The notes beneath the pieces are model-generated. The model ran no database searches. It saw nothing but the letters and a program-made list of their open reading frames with translations, and was not told the DNA's origin. Below, piece after piece: positions 11,694 through 22,123 of a DNA stretch of 64,000 nucleotides; the first letter of the stretch is position 1, and the number at the start of each line of letters is the position of its first letter. This DNA comes from Crataegus laevigata (taxonomy: Eukaryota > Streptophyta > Magnoliopsida > Rosales > Rosaceae), in NCBI GenBank assembly GCA_963580275.1, contig OY756945.1, forward strand, positions 6,827,501-6,891,500, given 5' to 3'. The position numbers and the translations under genes were made by a program.

Positions 11694-11724
11694 TTTCCTA
11701 ATGGGGTGGTTGGTGGTTATAATA

Positions 11725-12785
11725 AGGTGCAGTTTGGGAGTGAGGTGATTAAAAAAAAGTTAGGATGAGAAAAAGCTGGTAAGGATTTTTGTGTTTGGTA
11801 AACTTTGAAAAGTAGCTTTTTTTCAAAGTTGGAAGTGAAAAAAAGTCCAAACCTGAAGGATCTTCTGAAGCTGCAAATAGCAGCTTAGGAAAAACAGCTG
11901 TGAGAAGCTGGTAGAAAAACACGGGTGAACAGTAGGGATTTTAATGAATTTTTCAATAACCCAAAATTGCCCCTCACATTTCCCTCTCCCCTTCAACTCT
12001 CGCATACCCAACTCGGTCGAACCCAGTAACTTCTCTGCAACTCCACCAGCACTGTCAGAGAATTCACAACTCTCACAGCTTCGAATTCGCGGAGATCTCT
12101 AACAAATTTTGAAAATTTGGAACTTAAATTTGAATTTGAATTTGGAAGCAGTGGCTTCGGCTCTTCGGTGGATCCCGGAAGACGACCTCTGCTTGAAGGA
12201 CGCCATGGAGGTAATCCTCTGCAATTTTCTCCAAATTTACTCAATTTCCTTTTCAGCCCTTGAACTTTTCAGTTATTGCCGTTACTGCCATTTAAAGCTA
12301 TCATCCTCCTGTGCATTGCGTTTGCGTCTGGTTTTATAATTTTTATTATTTACTTATTTTTATGGAGTGATTGTTAGAATTGATAGTTGAAAATCTGTTT
12401 GGTGCTTTTAACGTTTACAGACAGGTGCTTCTCTGGAAGCACTAGCTATTCAGTCTAAAATATTTCAATTGAAGAGTTTGTCATACTAATTAATATAAGA
12501 TAAAGTTTATAAATATTTTTCTTTTACAAATAAAGTATATTTAGTAATTCATCTTTATTTGTTAAGAAAATTAAATTAATAGCACATTTAGTATTATACA
12601 TTTTTTGGTCATTTTACACAGTCACAACTGTTTTACATAAAAGTTTACCAAACACTATCATACTGCTTTTTTTTCCAAAAGCACTTTTACAAAAAAATTT
12701 ACCAAACACTCTGCTGACTTTATTTCACAGCCGCTTATTCTCACAGCAGTTTTTTTTCAAAGCACAGCAATACCAAACTAGCCCT
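11725..12785. mobile_element. hAT-like Pack element carrying a captured gene fragment
   Basis: Ends are AGGTGCAGTTTGG at the left and CCAAACTAGCCCT at the right, with further inverted similarity inside (TTTGGTAAACTTT versus AAAGTTTACCAAAC-like sequence). The 8 bp TTATAATA precede the left end (11717-11724) and recur at 13053-13060, after the adjoining MITE, which fits a hAT TSD with a MITE inserted at the right terminus. Between the ends lies host gene sequence (about 12000-12465), so it is a Pack-type transduplication. Confidence 0.7.
12140..12465 (+). pseudogene. Captured fragment of a microspherule-protein-1-like (MCRS, FHA-domain) gene
   Basis: The frame around 12145-12210 reads SALRWIPEDDLCLKDAME and stops at a GT donor (12211). 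A 210-bp intron ends with TTTACAG at 12420, and the frame resumes TGASLEALA. The joined text matches the N-terminal motif WIPEDDLLLKNAVEAGASLEALA of plant MCRS-type FHA proteins, recalled from family knowledge. The position of the usual start codon reads TTG here, and the rest of the gene is absent. It is a captured exon-intron-exon fragment, not a functional gene. The pyrimidine- and AATTTG-rich sequence before it may be the captured leader. Confidence 0.7.
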
Positions 12786-12787
12786 AA

Positions 12788-13052
12788 GAGTAATGCTATT
12801 CTTACCACAATTTTGTACCACATTGTTTTACCATCTTAGGTGACAAATGAGTTGGACAAGCTACATCATTTAATTTCAATCTTTTTAAATGATGATTGTG
12901 GTATACGAGGAGTCTCTTTCTTCCACCTACGATTATTAAGTGTTTTAATTAATAAAAAGATTGAAATAAAATGATATAACTTATCCAACTTATCTGCCAC
13001 CTAAGATGGTAAAAAGATGTGGTATAAAATTGTGGTAAGAATGGCATTACTC
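12788..13052. mobile_element. MITE with long terminal inverted repeats
   Basis: The left end GAGTAATGCTATTCTTACC and about 35 bp in total are repeated inverted at the right end, with two or so changes. It shares GAGTAATG termini with the 204-bp MITE at 11490. It sits exactly between the right end of the hAT-like element and that element's apparent second TSD. No TSD of its own is evident. Confidence 0.75.
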
Positions 13053-13060
13053 TTATAATA

Positions 13061-14398
13061 ATGTGAGTTTCATCAAACATTATAAAGTACTAGTGAGAGG
13101 CATTTTTGCATCACAGGCGCTACGCGCCCCAAAGATGTGTTGTTTTAGATATTCTTATATATTCTTAAGTGATTATTTTATAAATTGTGGGGGTGTGTCC
13201 ATCACAACAATTTCTTATTATTTTCAATCATCTAACGTAGTATTTTTTGCACCTGCTCATTGTATAGAAAAAATGAAATTTATGAATTGCACACTAACCA
13301 TTCCACATTTTTTTTGCTTTGTAATTATCATCCATGAGTATCGTTTTACCCCTATATATTGTACAGGAAGAAAATCAAGAGTTAGGTTCCTTAAAATCAA
13401 GAGTTGGGTTTCTTAGTCAATAAGGGATTAAAAATGGTGGATTTCATTTTTGTTTACTATGATAATGGTGTCATTGTTATGCATGCCATATTGTCATATT
13501 GCCAAGTTCGTTGAAGAATTTAGCAGCATATATTCCTTCCAATTTGTACATATGTGAGTAATCTCTCATACAATTTTTATTATTTTTCCTTTAAAACAAC
13601 AACGAAGATAAAATGGGAAAACATAAACTATTAAAAAAATATGAAAATATGACATGTAATTTCGTTTTTAAGTACATGCTGATAACATTTAATGTCCTTA
13701 AATCAAAATTTTCATATTCATAAGTTTTCAGTAAAAGTTATAGGCTAGCTAGGGATGAACTCCTAATATATGAAGCAAAGCAAAATATGGACAACATGTA
13801 CATATGTAAACATAGCGTCTACGTGTGAAATCAAAGCCATGCTTGCCACCCATTTGCTTGGACTTGATGCTTTAGATTTTCATGGTTAATCTGCAAGCAA
13901 TGAGAATAAAATAAGAAGTCTAACTATAATGCACAATCCCAAAAATAAAGGTTGTTAGCAATTTAACCTAAATACCTTTAACCTTGACAATTTTCTCATG
14001 GCAATACTTTTACTCTAGTTACTTTTAGAACACTGAAAGATAAATAATTTGTCAAGTTCGAGGTAACAAATTGTAATCATGTTTACAAAATTAAATAGTA
14101 AGAAATGTTACCTTAATCTTGTACTTCAACCTTTGTACTTTGAGATGGGTGTGATGCTTGTAAAACTGACAAAAAATGCAATTATATTTCTATTTGAAAA
14201 TTGAATGCAATTTGAATTTATAGTATACTTCCGTACGAAAATAAGAGAAGACTTACCGCATTTAAAAATTTTGTTTGGTCACTATTAATCTTTTTCTTGC
14301 ACTCATAAATTGTTTTTTTTTTTAATTTGAGATAATTAATTTGTAGATGCTCATTATTGAGTTTCTTTTAATGATAAAATAAAATAAAATAAAATAAA
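13061..14398. other. AT-rich intergenic stretch
   Basis: No coding region supported. The region is A/T-rich, and an (ATAAA)n-like run lies at 14374-14398. No similarity to the WD-like gene continues here. Confidence 0.4.
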
Positions 14399-14788
14399 TC
14401 TATACAGAAGAAAAGATAGAAATTTTCAAGCAGAGAAAAGCAAAGTACTTCTCATTATAATGAACTTTAAACAGAGTAGCAAAACCTGTGAAAAAAATAA
14501 ACAATTCATATGCAAATAAAATGAAGCATTCACCTTTTTTCTAACAAATTTTATTTTATTAGTCCCCTTCTCTCTGTTCAATCACAAAATAGAAACTTAA
14601 AATTCGCTTTCTATGTCAGAGGTTAATTTACCTATTTATTTTGCTACTTTCATTATAAGAAGGATCTTTAATTTTATTTGCATATGAAATGTTTTTTTTT
14701 TCCACAGGTTTTGCTACTTTGTTTAATTTTGCTACTTTGTTTAAAATTCATTATAATGAGAAGCACTTTGCCTTTCTTCTGTATAGAC
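14399..14788. repeat. Foldback inverted repeat, arms about 120 bp
   Basis: The left arm (about 14399-14526) and right arm (about 14670-14788) are reverse complements with few changes; shared landmarks are TCTATACAGAAG, TTCTCATTATAATGAA, GTAGCAAAACCTGTG and CATATGCAAATAAAAT. The loop is about 140 bp. The direct repeat AATTTGAGATAATTAATTTG occurs on both outer sides (about 14321 and 14807), possibly a long target duplication or part of the element. Confidence 0.75.
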
Positions 14789-14829
14789 GAATTTTTTTTT
14801 TTCATTATAATTTGAGATAATTAATTTGT

Positions 14830-16042
14830 GGAATGATATAGAGAATACCATTAAAAATAAATAGGTAAGAAATGATGTTGTACCTAATTTATTGGACTTT
14901 ATTCCAAATATGTATGATGTGAGGAGTTGTTGAAGGTTTTAATTCTTCTACAGCCTTTTTCATGCGCCACCTATACATTGAAGGTATATATAATGTTAGA
15001 ATTTCTTGTAACAAATTTAATAAAGAATTTAGAATACATACTGCTCATGCTTCTTCTTTTTCCACTCTTTGAGAATCAGTTGACTTAGATCAGTAGTTTT
15101 TACTCCAACAAATATCTCCCAACCAAGTATAAAAATAGAGACATGTCTGTTTGGGATCTTATCAATATGTAGTTCCTTCTTCATTTTTTGTGGGTATTCT
15201 TGTAAATATCATGAGAATGAAAACAAATAATTTTTTTTAATTACCATAGCACATGAATAGCACATTAAGATAATCAAAATTGAAACTCATAATCTAACCA
15301 AATTCAAAATATTAAAAAATTACTTCAATTGCCTCTAATTTTCCTCTAATTTTCCTCTAATTTTCCTCTTTTTTTACTTCCAAAGTTACCCAAAAAAACA
15401 CTTCACAGTAAAAAACGGAAAATCAAAGACCCAAATTTTAATTCCGCAAACTAATAAACTCTTACTTATACAACAAAACCCATCCCAAATGCTAGAAAAC
15501 GAAGACTTGGGTCACCATCTCGAGTACAAAGTCGGGAATTTTCGAGACTCCAAAGGGTGAAATCCGCATTTTATTGCCAAGAAAAAAAAAACCCCAAAAA
15601 ATTATGGCGGCAGACGACAGTGGGGTAACAGTGAAGAAAAATTTCAGAGAGAGAAAATGACCAAAATTTAAAAAACGCACAATGAAGATTTCAAAGGAAG
15701 AAGTTAAAAAACTAAAATTGACTTAGAAATACTAAATACAAATTCATATATACATCCACAAAGCTGCAACATAGTACATCAAATTCATCACCTAAAATAT
15801 AAACTGTAAAAAAAAACCTAGAAACTAAAAAGGTAAATTTAGATTGAGATTTACCTAAATTTACTCGAACCTTTGAACTTTGGAGCCTAGTAGAATCGCC
15901 TTGACCCTATAACAAAAAGGAGAGAGAAAGAATAAGAAAATTGAAATAAAAAGCACCACGATTTCACATAAGATGGATATGAATGGTTGGCAAAAGCCTT
16001 TTGAGTCAAGAATCTCACCAAATTAATTCAAATAGCATTGCA
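14830..16042. other. Intergenic, unassigned repeat-like DNA
   Basis: A short tandem TAATTTTCCTC occurs three to four times near 15335-15370. No gene is supported; 15480-15680 is less AT-rich but shows no recognisable domain on either strand. Confidence 0.35.
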
Positions 16043-17498
16043 TGTGACAATCCGTTTCTAATTTTACGTTTTTATAAATTTTAAAAGCGCGAATTGACGA
16101 AAATGCCCTAGAGGCAAGGACTTTGACTTCAGTTGGCCATTGGTTTGAGAGACGTAGGACTTATTCTTTTGGCATATCCTCGTAGTAGTCGTCATTACAA
16201 ACGCATAGGCAAAAGCCGTTTGCGAGTCCGGATTATAACGGTATAGTTATGACCATTTGAAAATGGTTATTTAAAGTTTAGTTATAAATTATTTGAATTC
16301 CCACCTTGTGGGAAAGTGGCCAATCAGATTTTAAGCACAAATAAGAAGGACCAATCAAGTACAAGGTCAAGGAACCAATTGGAATTAGAGGGATAGGGAA
16401 AGAGCCAATCAGAAAAGCAAAAAAAAGGAGGGGGGAGAGAGAGACCTGCAAGTTGGCAGCGGAAGGGAGGAATGAAAGGCCCAAACAACCCATAAAATCA
16501 CCCATTTTTTACCACCACGACCCCCTATATTCCGATGCCGATTCCGGCCAACTCTGTTGGAGTTTTTCGACCCCACCACCACCATCTTGAAGCTCTCATT
16601 CCCCTCTCAAAACCCAACTAATAGATACCTTGATTAACCACCGTATGTGGCGGTCCAAGGCTATGAAAACCGACGAAAACCAATGGTGCTCCGACCACCC
16701 TTTTTGATTTTTCGGTAAATCGGCAAAGCGATGGCCAATTCCACCAGTTGGGCTTTGTAGTCCATCATCCCAGGAGCAAAACCCAACCAACCTTGACCCC
16801 GTTGGACCACCATAGACGACGAATCGACACCGGGAAGCTTTAGGCACCCACCAGTTTTGTGGGCAAATTTGACCACTTTCTGTCCACTTTTGGACTTCGT
16901 GGAAGGTTTGAAAGTTGTTCCTCTCTTTGAGATCTTCATTCCTGTAAAATTTGAATTTTTTTAGAAATAGTTGAATTTTCCGGCAAGTCGGGCGGCGTGT
17001 CGGCCGAGGTGTCCCCTGACCTTCCTAGACTAAATTTGAATACCTTGGGTCCATTTGTGAAGTCCGATTGACGAAATTCTGTCGTTTGAACTTAGTTCCA
17101 TTAAGGTCCGCCACTTGATTATTATAGCAACCAACGATCTGACCATTGGATCGTCACCAAATTTTAATACATTATAGTATATAATATTTGAGGACCATAG
17201 AAACTTACGGATCGGGAATTCGATGTACAGATCTTCCCAAATTGGATTGTAAGTTCATAAAATAAAATGTGGACCGCCATTTGGTTTTGGTAATTAGCGG
17301 AGATCTGACCGTTGGATCGTGATGAAACCTTAGGACGTTGTTCTAGGAACATAATGTGGATATTTAGAAGTATCGGATCGAAAATTCGTGATGCATATTT
17401 TTCCGGATTGAATTATGTAGAGATGTGTTTTATGTAAATTATGTATTCTATCAGTAAGAACTCTGAGACCCGATTTGATAATTGTTTTAGGCGACGAT

Positions 17499-18520
17499 TG
17501 TAACATCCCGTCCCGATTTTTATAATATTGGCGACGTGAAAGGACGATTCTACCCTTAATTTATACGCTAACGGGTACGTTGTGGTTTTATTTTGGGCTT
17601 GGGTGTCTTAGGTAGCAAGCCCAATAGTTTAGGCTGTTGATGGTGGATAATTATATACACACACACACGTGCATTGCTTCTGATTTTCTGTCTTCCTCTC
17701 TCTCGAACTCTCTCGTCCTCCCCTCACCATTTCTTTGTATGGACACACATATACCACTTCATCAAGGCGTAGATCGAATCTCAGGTAAGTGTATTTGTGA
17801 TCTATAGACTCTGATGAACTCATATATGATGGTTTTAGGACTGGAAACCATCGAAACCATACCAAACCCGTGAGCATTGATTGAAGTACTATTATCATCT
17901 CTTTTATGGTTGTGTTTTAGGTGAAACCAAGATCATAGCGACACTCTAGGAGTTCCCACGAGTCTCGGAGTACCTCGTTTGCAAGTGTTGGACGTCGGAA
18001 TCGTTGGTTTCGAACTCGGCCGGTTTTGGAAGAATTTCCCGATGAGTTTCCAGCCATTTTTCAAGGTATTTGAAGCTATAGAAATGTTCTACTCTAAATT
18101 TAGAGCATTTAGGAAGAAAAATGGTGGGAAAAGGTTGAGAAACGAGTGAGAAACAAAGGTTTGAAAGCTGGCCCAAAATCCGGCCGCCGGAAAAGCCAGT
18201 CCGACGAGCCAAGGTTGAAGACGCGCGTGGGGGCGCGTGACCCCGTGGGCTCCTCGGCGCGTGGGGGCGCGTGCCACAGCCTAAAATTCTTCTAAGAATA
18301 CCACGACGTCCGTGACGTCGTGTAGGTCGCGTTGGTATATTCATATACCAAAATTGACCTTCGTATGAGAAGTTATTTCCGTAGTTCGGTTATGTGCTTT
18401 AAATAACGGTTTTACAGTTGTTTCACATATAGGTGAGACGTATCCGGAGGACAAGCGCATCCACGCTAGGCTCTGGGGATACGACCCGTCGGCTTACCCG
18501 TGAGTGGGCTTTTGTTTTCA

Positions 18521-18559
<39 letters not shown>

Positions 18560-19650
18560 TGCCGTTTTTCCCATAAACATGAATTGAATGGTCTATGAAT
18601 TAAATTGATTTCATAATTGAATTGCCATTTCGTATGCCAATTACATTTTATAATTATGAGTATGATTGCATTCATTATGCTCCGGCACTGTGGACGGCCA
18701 GGTAAGTCAAGTGAGTATGATAGTTAGTAGTTGAGATGATGATGGATTGTGATATAGCTCTTTACCTGCACCTCGGGTGTTTGTGCTCCGCCAAAGTAAG
18801 GCCTAGCCTTCACGTGATCGTTCACCTCCCGCACCGTACGCTCACCTTGGATCCAAGGCAGGTGCACAGCCTGTCGTACAGACCACTATAGGTGGTTCCG
18901 ACTCGTAGGTGACCCGCGATTCGTCGCACAGCCTTCACGTGATCGTAGCACTGAGCGTAATCTTATACACCTAGCCTGTCGTACAGACCACTAAAGGTGG
19001 TTCCAACTCGTGTGCAGGATAGTGATGGATTGTGATTGATGAGCTATAGATTCAGCCGTACAGGTCACTAGAGGTGACTCCGACTGACATGATAATATTG
19101 ATGCATATTGATTTATCTCACCCGTCTGATGTTGATTGTTTTGAGTTGGTATATCGACATGGCTTATTTCTGAGATTTGACGATGAGTTTTGATTTCTGG
19201 ACGATGTTTTCGTATATGAGTATATATATGTATTATTTTCTGGGAAATTATACTGGATTTACAGTGAGGGGTTATATACGAATTTTGTGAAATGGTTTTG
19301 GAAAGTATTTGTTTTTGCCCACTCACGTTTTCTGTTTTGTGCCCCTCCAAGTTCTAGGTAGCGACGACGTGGATGGCTATCGAGGCACTGAGACAGGTCT
19401 GACAGACCACCACCTATGTAGGGCTTCTTCTGTTATTATAGCGTTTGTTTTATTTAGACTGCACTTAGGGTTGGCTCTGTGATACTTAACTACTTCACTT
19501 TCGTCCTACCTTACTCTTTATCGTATGTACATTATCGACTTTGACTCTCACTGCTGCACTTCATGCATAATTACTCTTCTGCTGACGTTTTGGCTACGTC
19601 ACTCACACGTGACGGCCAGCACGCTTCGACCTCTGGGTCGGGGTGTGTCA
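17499..19650 (+). mobile_element. Nested solo LTR, 2,152 bp
   Basis: It starts TGTAACATCCCGTCCCG and ends GGTCGGGGTGTGTCA, with the perfect 5-bp TSD ACGAT at 17494-17498 and 19651-19655. It is inserted inside the LTR at 16043-21658, so it is the younger of the two. It contains a (TA)n run at about 18522-18555 and the family's hairpin-like blocks around 18860-19080. Confidence 0.88.
18522..18555. repeat. (TA)n microsatellite
   Basis: About 17 TA dinucleotides inside the nested solo LTR. Confidence 0.85.
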
Positions 19651-20744
19651 ACGATGGTTCGTGATGTCTCAATATTCGTGCTAAGGAATCGTAGCGCGGA
19701 CTTAAGGTGAGTGAGTCTTTTCCTTTCTATCGTGTATATATATGTGATTGATAATTTCACAAACGTTTATAAATTGAATATTTCATATAATTACTGTGAA
19801 TGCCTCGAAATACTATTGTGAACTACGAATGGCTTGATCCCTGTTTAGGGTACGTAAGAAGTATAACGAAATGTTAGATATAGCCATACAATAAATGAGA
19901 CTAAATAATTGAGACAATAGCCTTGTTTGGGAAATTGAGCAATGTGAAGGAGATTGGTGGAAAGTGTGAGATTTAACCTTATATTTTGGTGGTTAAATTT
20001 CGGTTATAAATCAATGTGTGAAGAATAGTAACATTGAAGTGAAAAATAGTTAGTAATGATAGTTAATTAAACTAGTGTTTAGTTGGGTTTATCATCGATG
20101 ATTATTCTTGAAGGTAAATAGTTTATGAATGGGGAGTTACAGTTTATGCATTTTATGTCATATGTATATATGTTTATATATTTGGAAATATTATGATATG
20201 GCTGAATCTCAGATTTACATCCTAGTATATCCATATGTATATTACTTGCACATAATTATTGTAAACGCTCTGAAGTGCAAAGTTGAACGTAGGACACACA
20301 TGTAAGTTCAAGTGAGTATATAGTACTAGTTGAAATGATGGGATTATGGCATGACTACATTTATGTTTTAGGCAACTCCGACATTGTTGTACAGGTTGCA
20401 ATGATATGCAACTCCGACACTGTCGTACAGGTTGCCTATGAGTCGTACATGCAGTATTAGATGCATTTAGAGCTCATAAACCTGCACCCCGGTGTTAGTG
20501 CTTCCGCCCATGGCCAGGGCACAGTCCTTCATGTGATGTTCACCTCCTGCATCTTACGCTCACATTAGATTCAAGGTAGGTGCACAGGCCTGTCGTACAG
20601 ACCATTATAGGTGGTTCCGACTCGTAGGTGACCCGCGATTATTCGCACAGTCTTCACGTGATCGTAGCACTTGAGCGTACTTATTTACACCCAGTCCTAT
20701 CGTACAAACCACTATAGGTGGTTCTGACTTGTGTGCAGGGATAT

Positions 20745-21130
20745 TTAATGAGCTATGGATAAGTCGTACATATCACTATAGGTGACTCCGACTTATGTGC
20801 TAGCACTTGATTGATGAGAAATGGATAAGTCGTACAGGTCACTATAGGTGACTCCGACTTATATGCTAGCATCTGATTGATGAGATATGGATAAGTCGCA
20901 CAGGTCACTATAGGTGACTCCGACTTATGTGCTAGCACCTGATTGATGAGATATTGATTGATAAGATATGGATAAGTCGTACAGGTCATTATAGGTGACT
21001 CCGACTTATGTGTTAGCACCTGATTGATGAGATATGGATAAGCTGTATAAGTCATGTGAGGTGACTCTGGCTAACATGTTGATGAGTTATTGGTTCAGCC
21101 GTACAGGCCACAATAGGTGGATCCGGCTAA
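20745..21130. repeat. Tandem array of about 65-bp hairpin units
   Basis: Units containing GGATAAGTCGTACAGGTCAC and GGTGACTCCGACTTAT recur at about 20757, 20823, 20888, 20970 and 21036, followed by a diverged unit at about 21095. Each unit is self-complementary (ATAAGTCG with CGACTTAT outside, GTCAC with GTGAC inside). Single units of the same type are scattered through the related LTRs. Confidence 0.85.
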
Positions 21131-21658
21131 CATACCATTTCATATTGATTTATTTCACCTGGGTTACTCATTCTTGTTGAGATATTTGACGCGGCATAAA
21201 TGTGAGACTGTTATTTTGGTTATGGTTTTGAGTTATAGTCACGCCTGTTATTTTCTGAGAAATTATACAGGTGTTAAGGCGAGGGCCTACTACCTTTGGT
21301 ATTTGAAATTGGTTTGAAAAGTTTTGTTTCACTCACTCACATTTTCTATTTTTGCACCCCTCCATGTTCTAGCAGCAGAGTTCTGTATCAACGAGGATTC
21401 GTGACACTTTTCAGTACATATGTCTTCTTATGATGGTATAATCATTATCTTACTTTACTGTACTATACCTATGCTCTGTATCACGAGTGGAATGGGTCCA
21501 GACCCATTCATTGATCACTCGTGTACTTAGGCACTTTTAGATTTTAATTTATTCATATTTTATACATTATCACACTTTATGGCTTCGTCACCTTCCAGGT
21601 GTCGGCCAGTATGGCTCGAGTCGGGGTCTGAGTGGACATTCCGGGTTGGGGTGTGTCA

Positions 21659-22123
21659 TTACATGCGAAGAAGGCAGAGCAAAAAAATAAGGATTCGCCA
21701 CATAATCGGAAGAGATGGGGAGTTCATATAAAAGTACTGTAGCCAAAACGGAAAAAATAGGAATGTACATGGGAACTGGGAAGTTACTGCTTGGTAGTGG
21801 GAGAACTTTACTGTTTTTTAAAAACTGACGACAACCTCTACCCTTTTTCTCCCACATTGTTTCTTAATTTTTTTTAATTATAATTTTATTGGATATTAAT
21901 ATCTCCTCCTAAAATAGAGGAGATGCGTTCATGTTTTAACAAATTTTAGTATACCTTTTTTTTTCATTTTTCAATAAAACCAATTTTAAGTTTCTGTTTT
22001 TTTTTAACAATATTTCTATAAGATATTAGTCCCTCTCTCTTTTTCCAAAAATGGAGTTAATTACCTATTGAAACTCTTTCTCTATAGAATTCTTTCATTT
22101 AAAGATATTGACCTCTTATTAAC
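21659..22123. other. Host repeat sequence between two solo LTRs
   Basis: AT-rich sequence that continues, after the solo LTR at 22124-24270, at 24271. A stretch near 21960-22060 resembles 24520-24620 (both with TTTTAAGTTT, TTTTTAACAATATT and GATATTAGTCCCTCTCT). Confidence 0.45.

Larger units (their letters stand above)
10155..11716 (+). pseudogene. WD-like gene, copy A (disrupted paralogue of 57347-60758)
   Basis: Exon-1 sequence closely matching the intact gene: the start ATG is at 10155, and the stretch 10290-10569 aligns with 57510-57770. It is inactivated several ways. One base is missing in the triplet run after GTCAATTTCTT (about 10490), shifting the frame. A 704-bp solo LTR sits at 10570-11273 and a 204-bp MITE at 11490-11693. 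Similarity stops after 11716, so the last part of exon 1 and exons 2-5 are absent. The 5' leader is also separated by a 2 kb insertion. It is a clear pseudogene. Confidence 0.88.
16043..21658 (+). mobile_element. Solo LTR of a large-LTR retrotransposon, interrupted by a nested solo LTR
   Basis: It starts TGTGACAATCCG and ends GGGTGTGTCA, flanked by TTGCA (16038-16042) and TTACA (21659-21663), a 5-bp TSD with one change. Removing the nested LTR (17499-19650) and its TSD leaves about 3.46 kb. It shares with the other three LTRs of this family the start (TGTGACA.CCCGTCC type), the end (GGGTGTGTCA type) and internal blocks such as GTAGGTGACCCGCGATT. No gag or pol remains. Confidence 0.75.

Noticed and set aside
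20753..21055. A 100-codon repetitive protein on the minus strand
   Set aside because: It is the reading of the ~65-bp LTR tandem repeats, not a gene.
18860..21130. CRISPR-like array
   Set aside because: The repeats are contiguous hairpin units without unique spacers and the DNA is plant nuclear.
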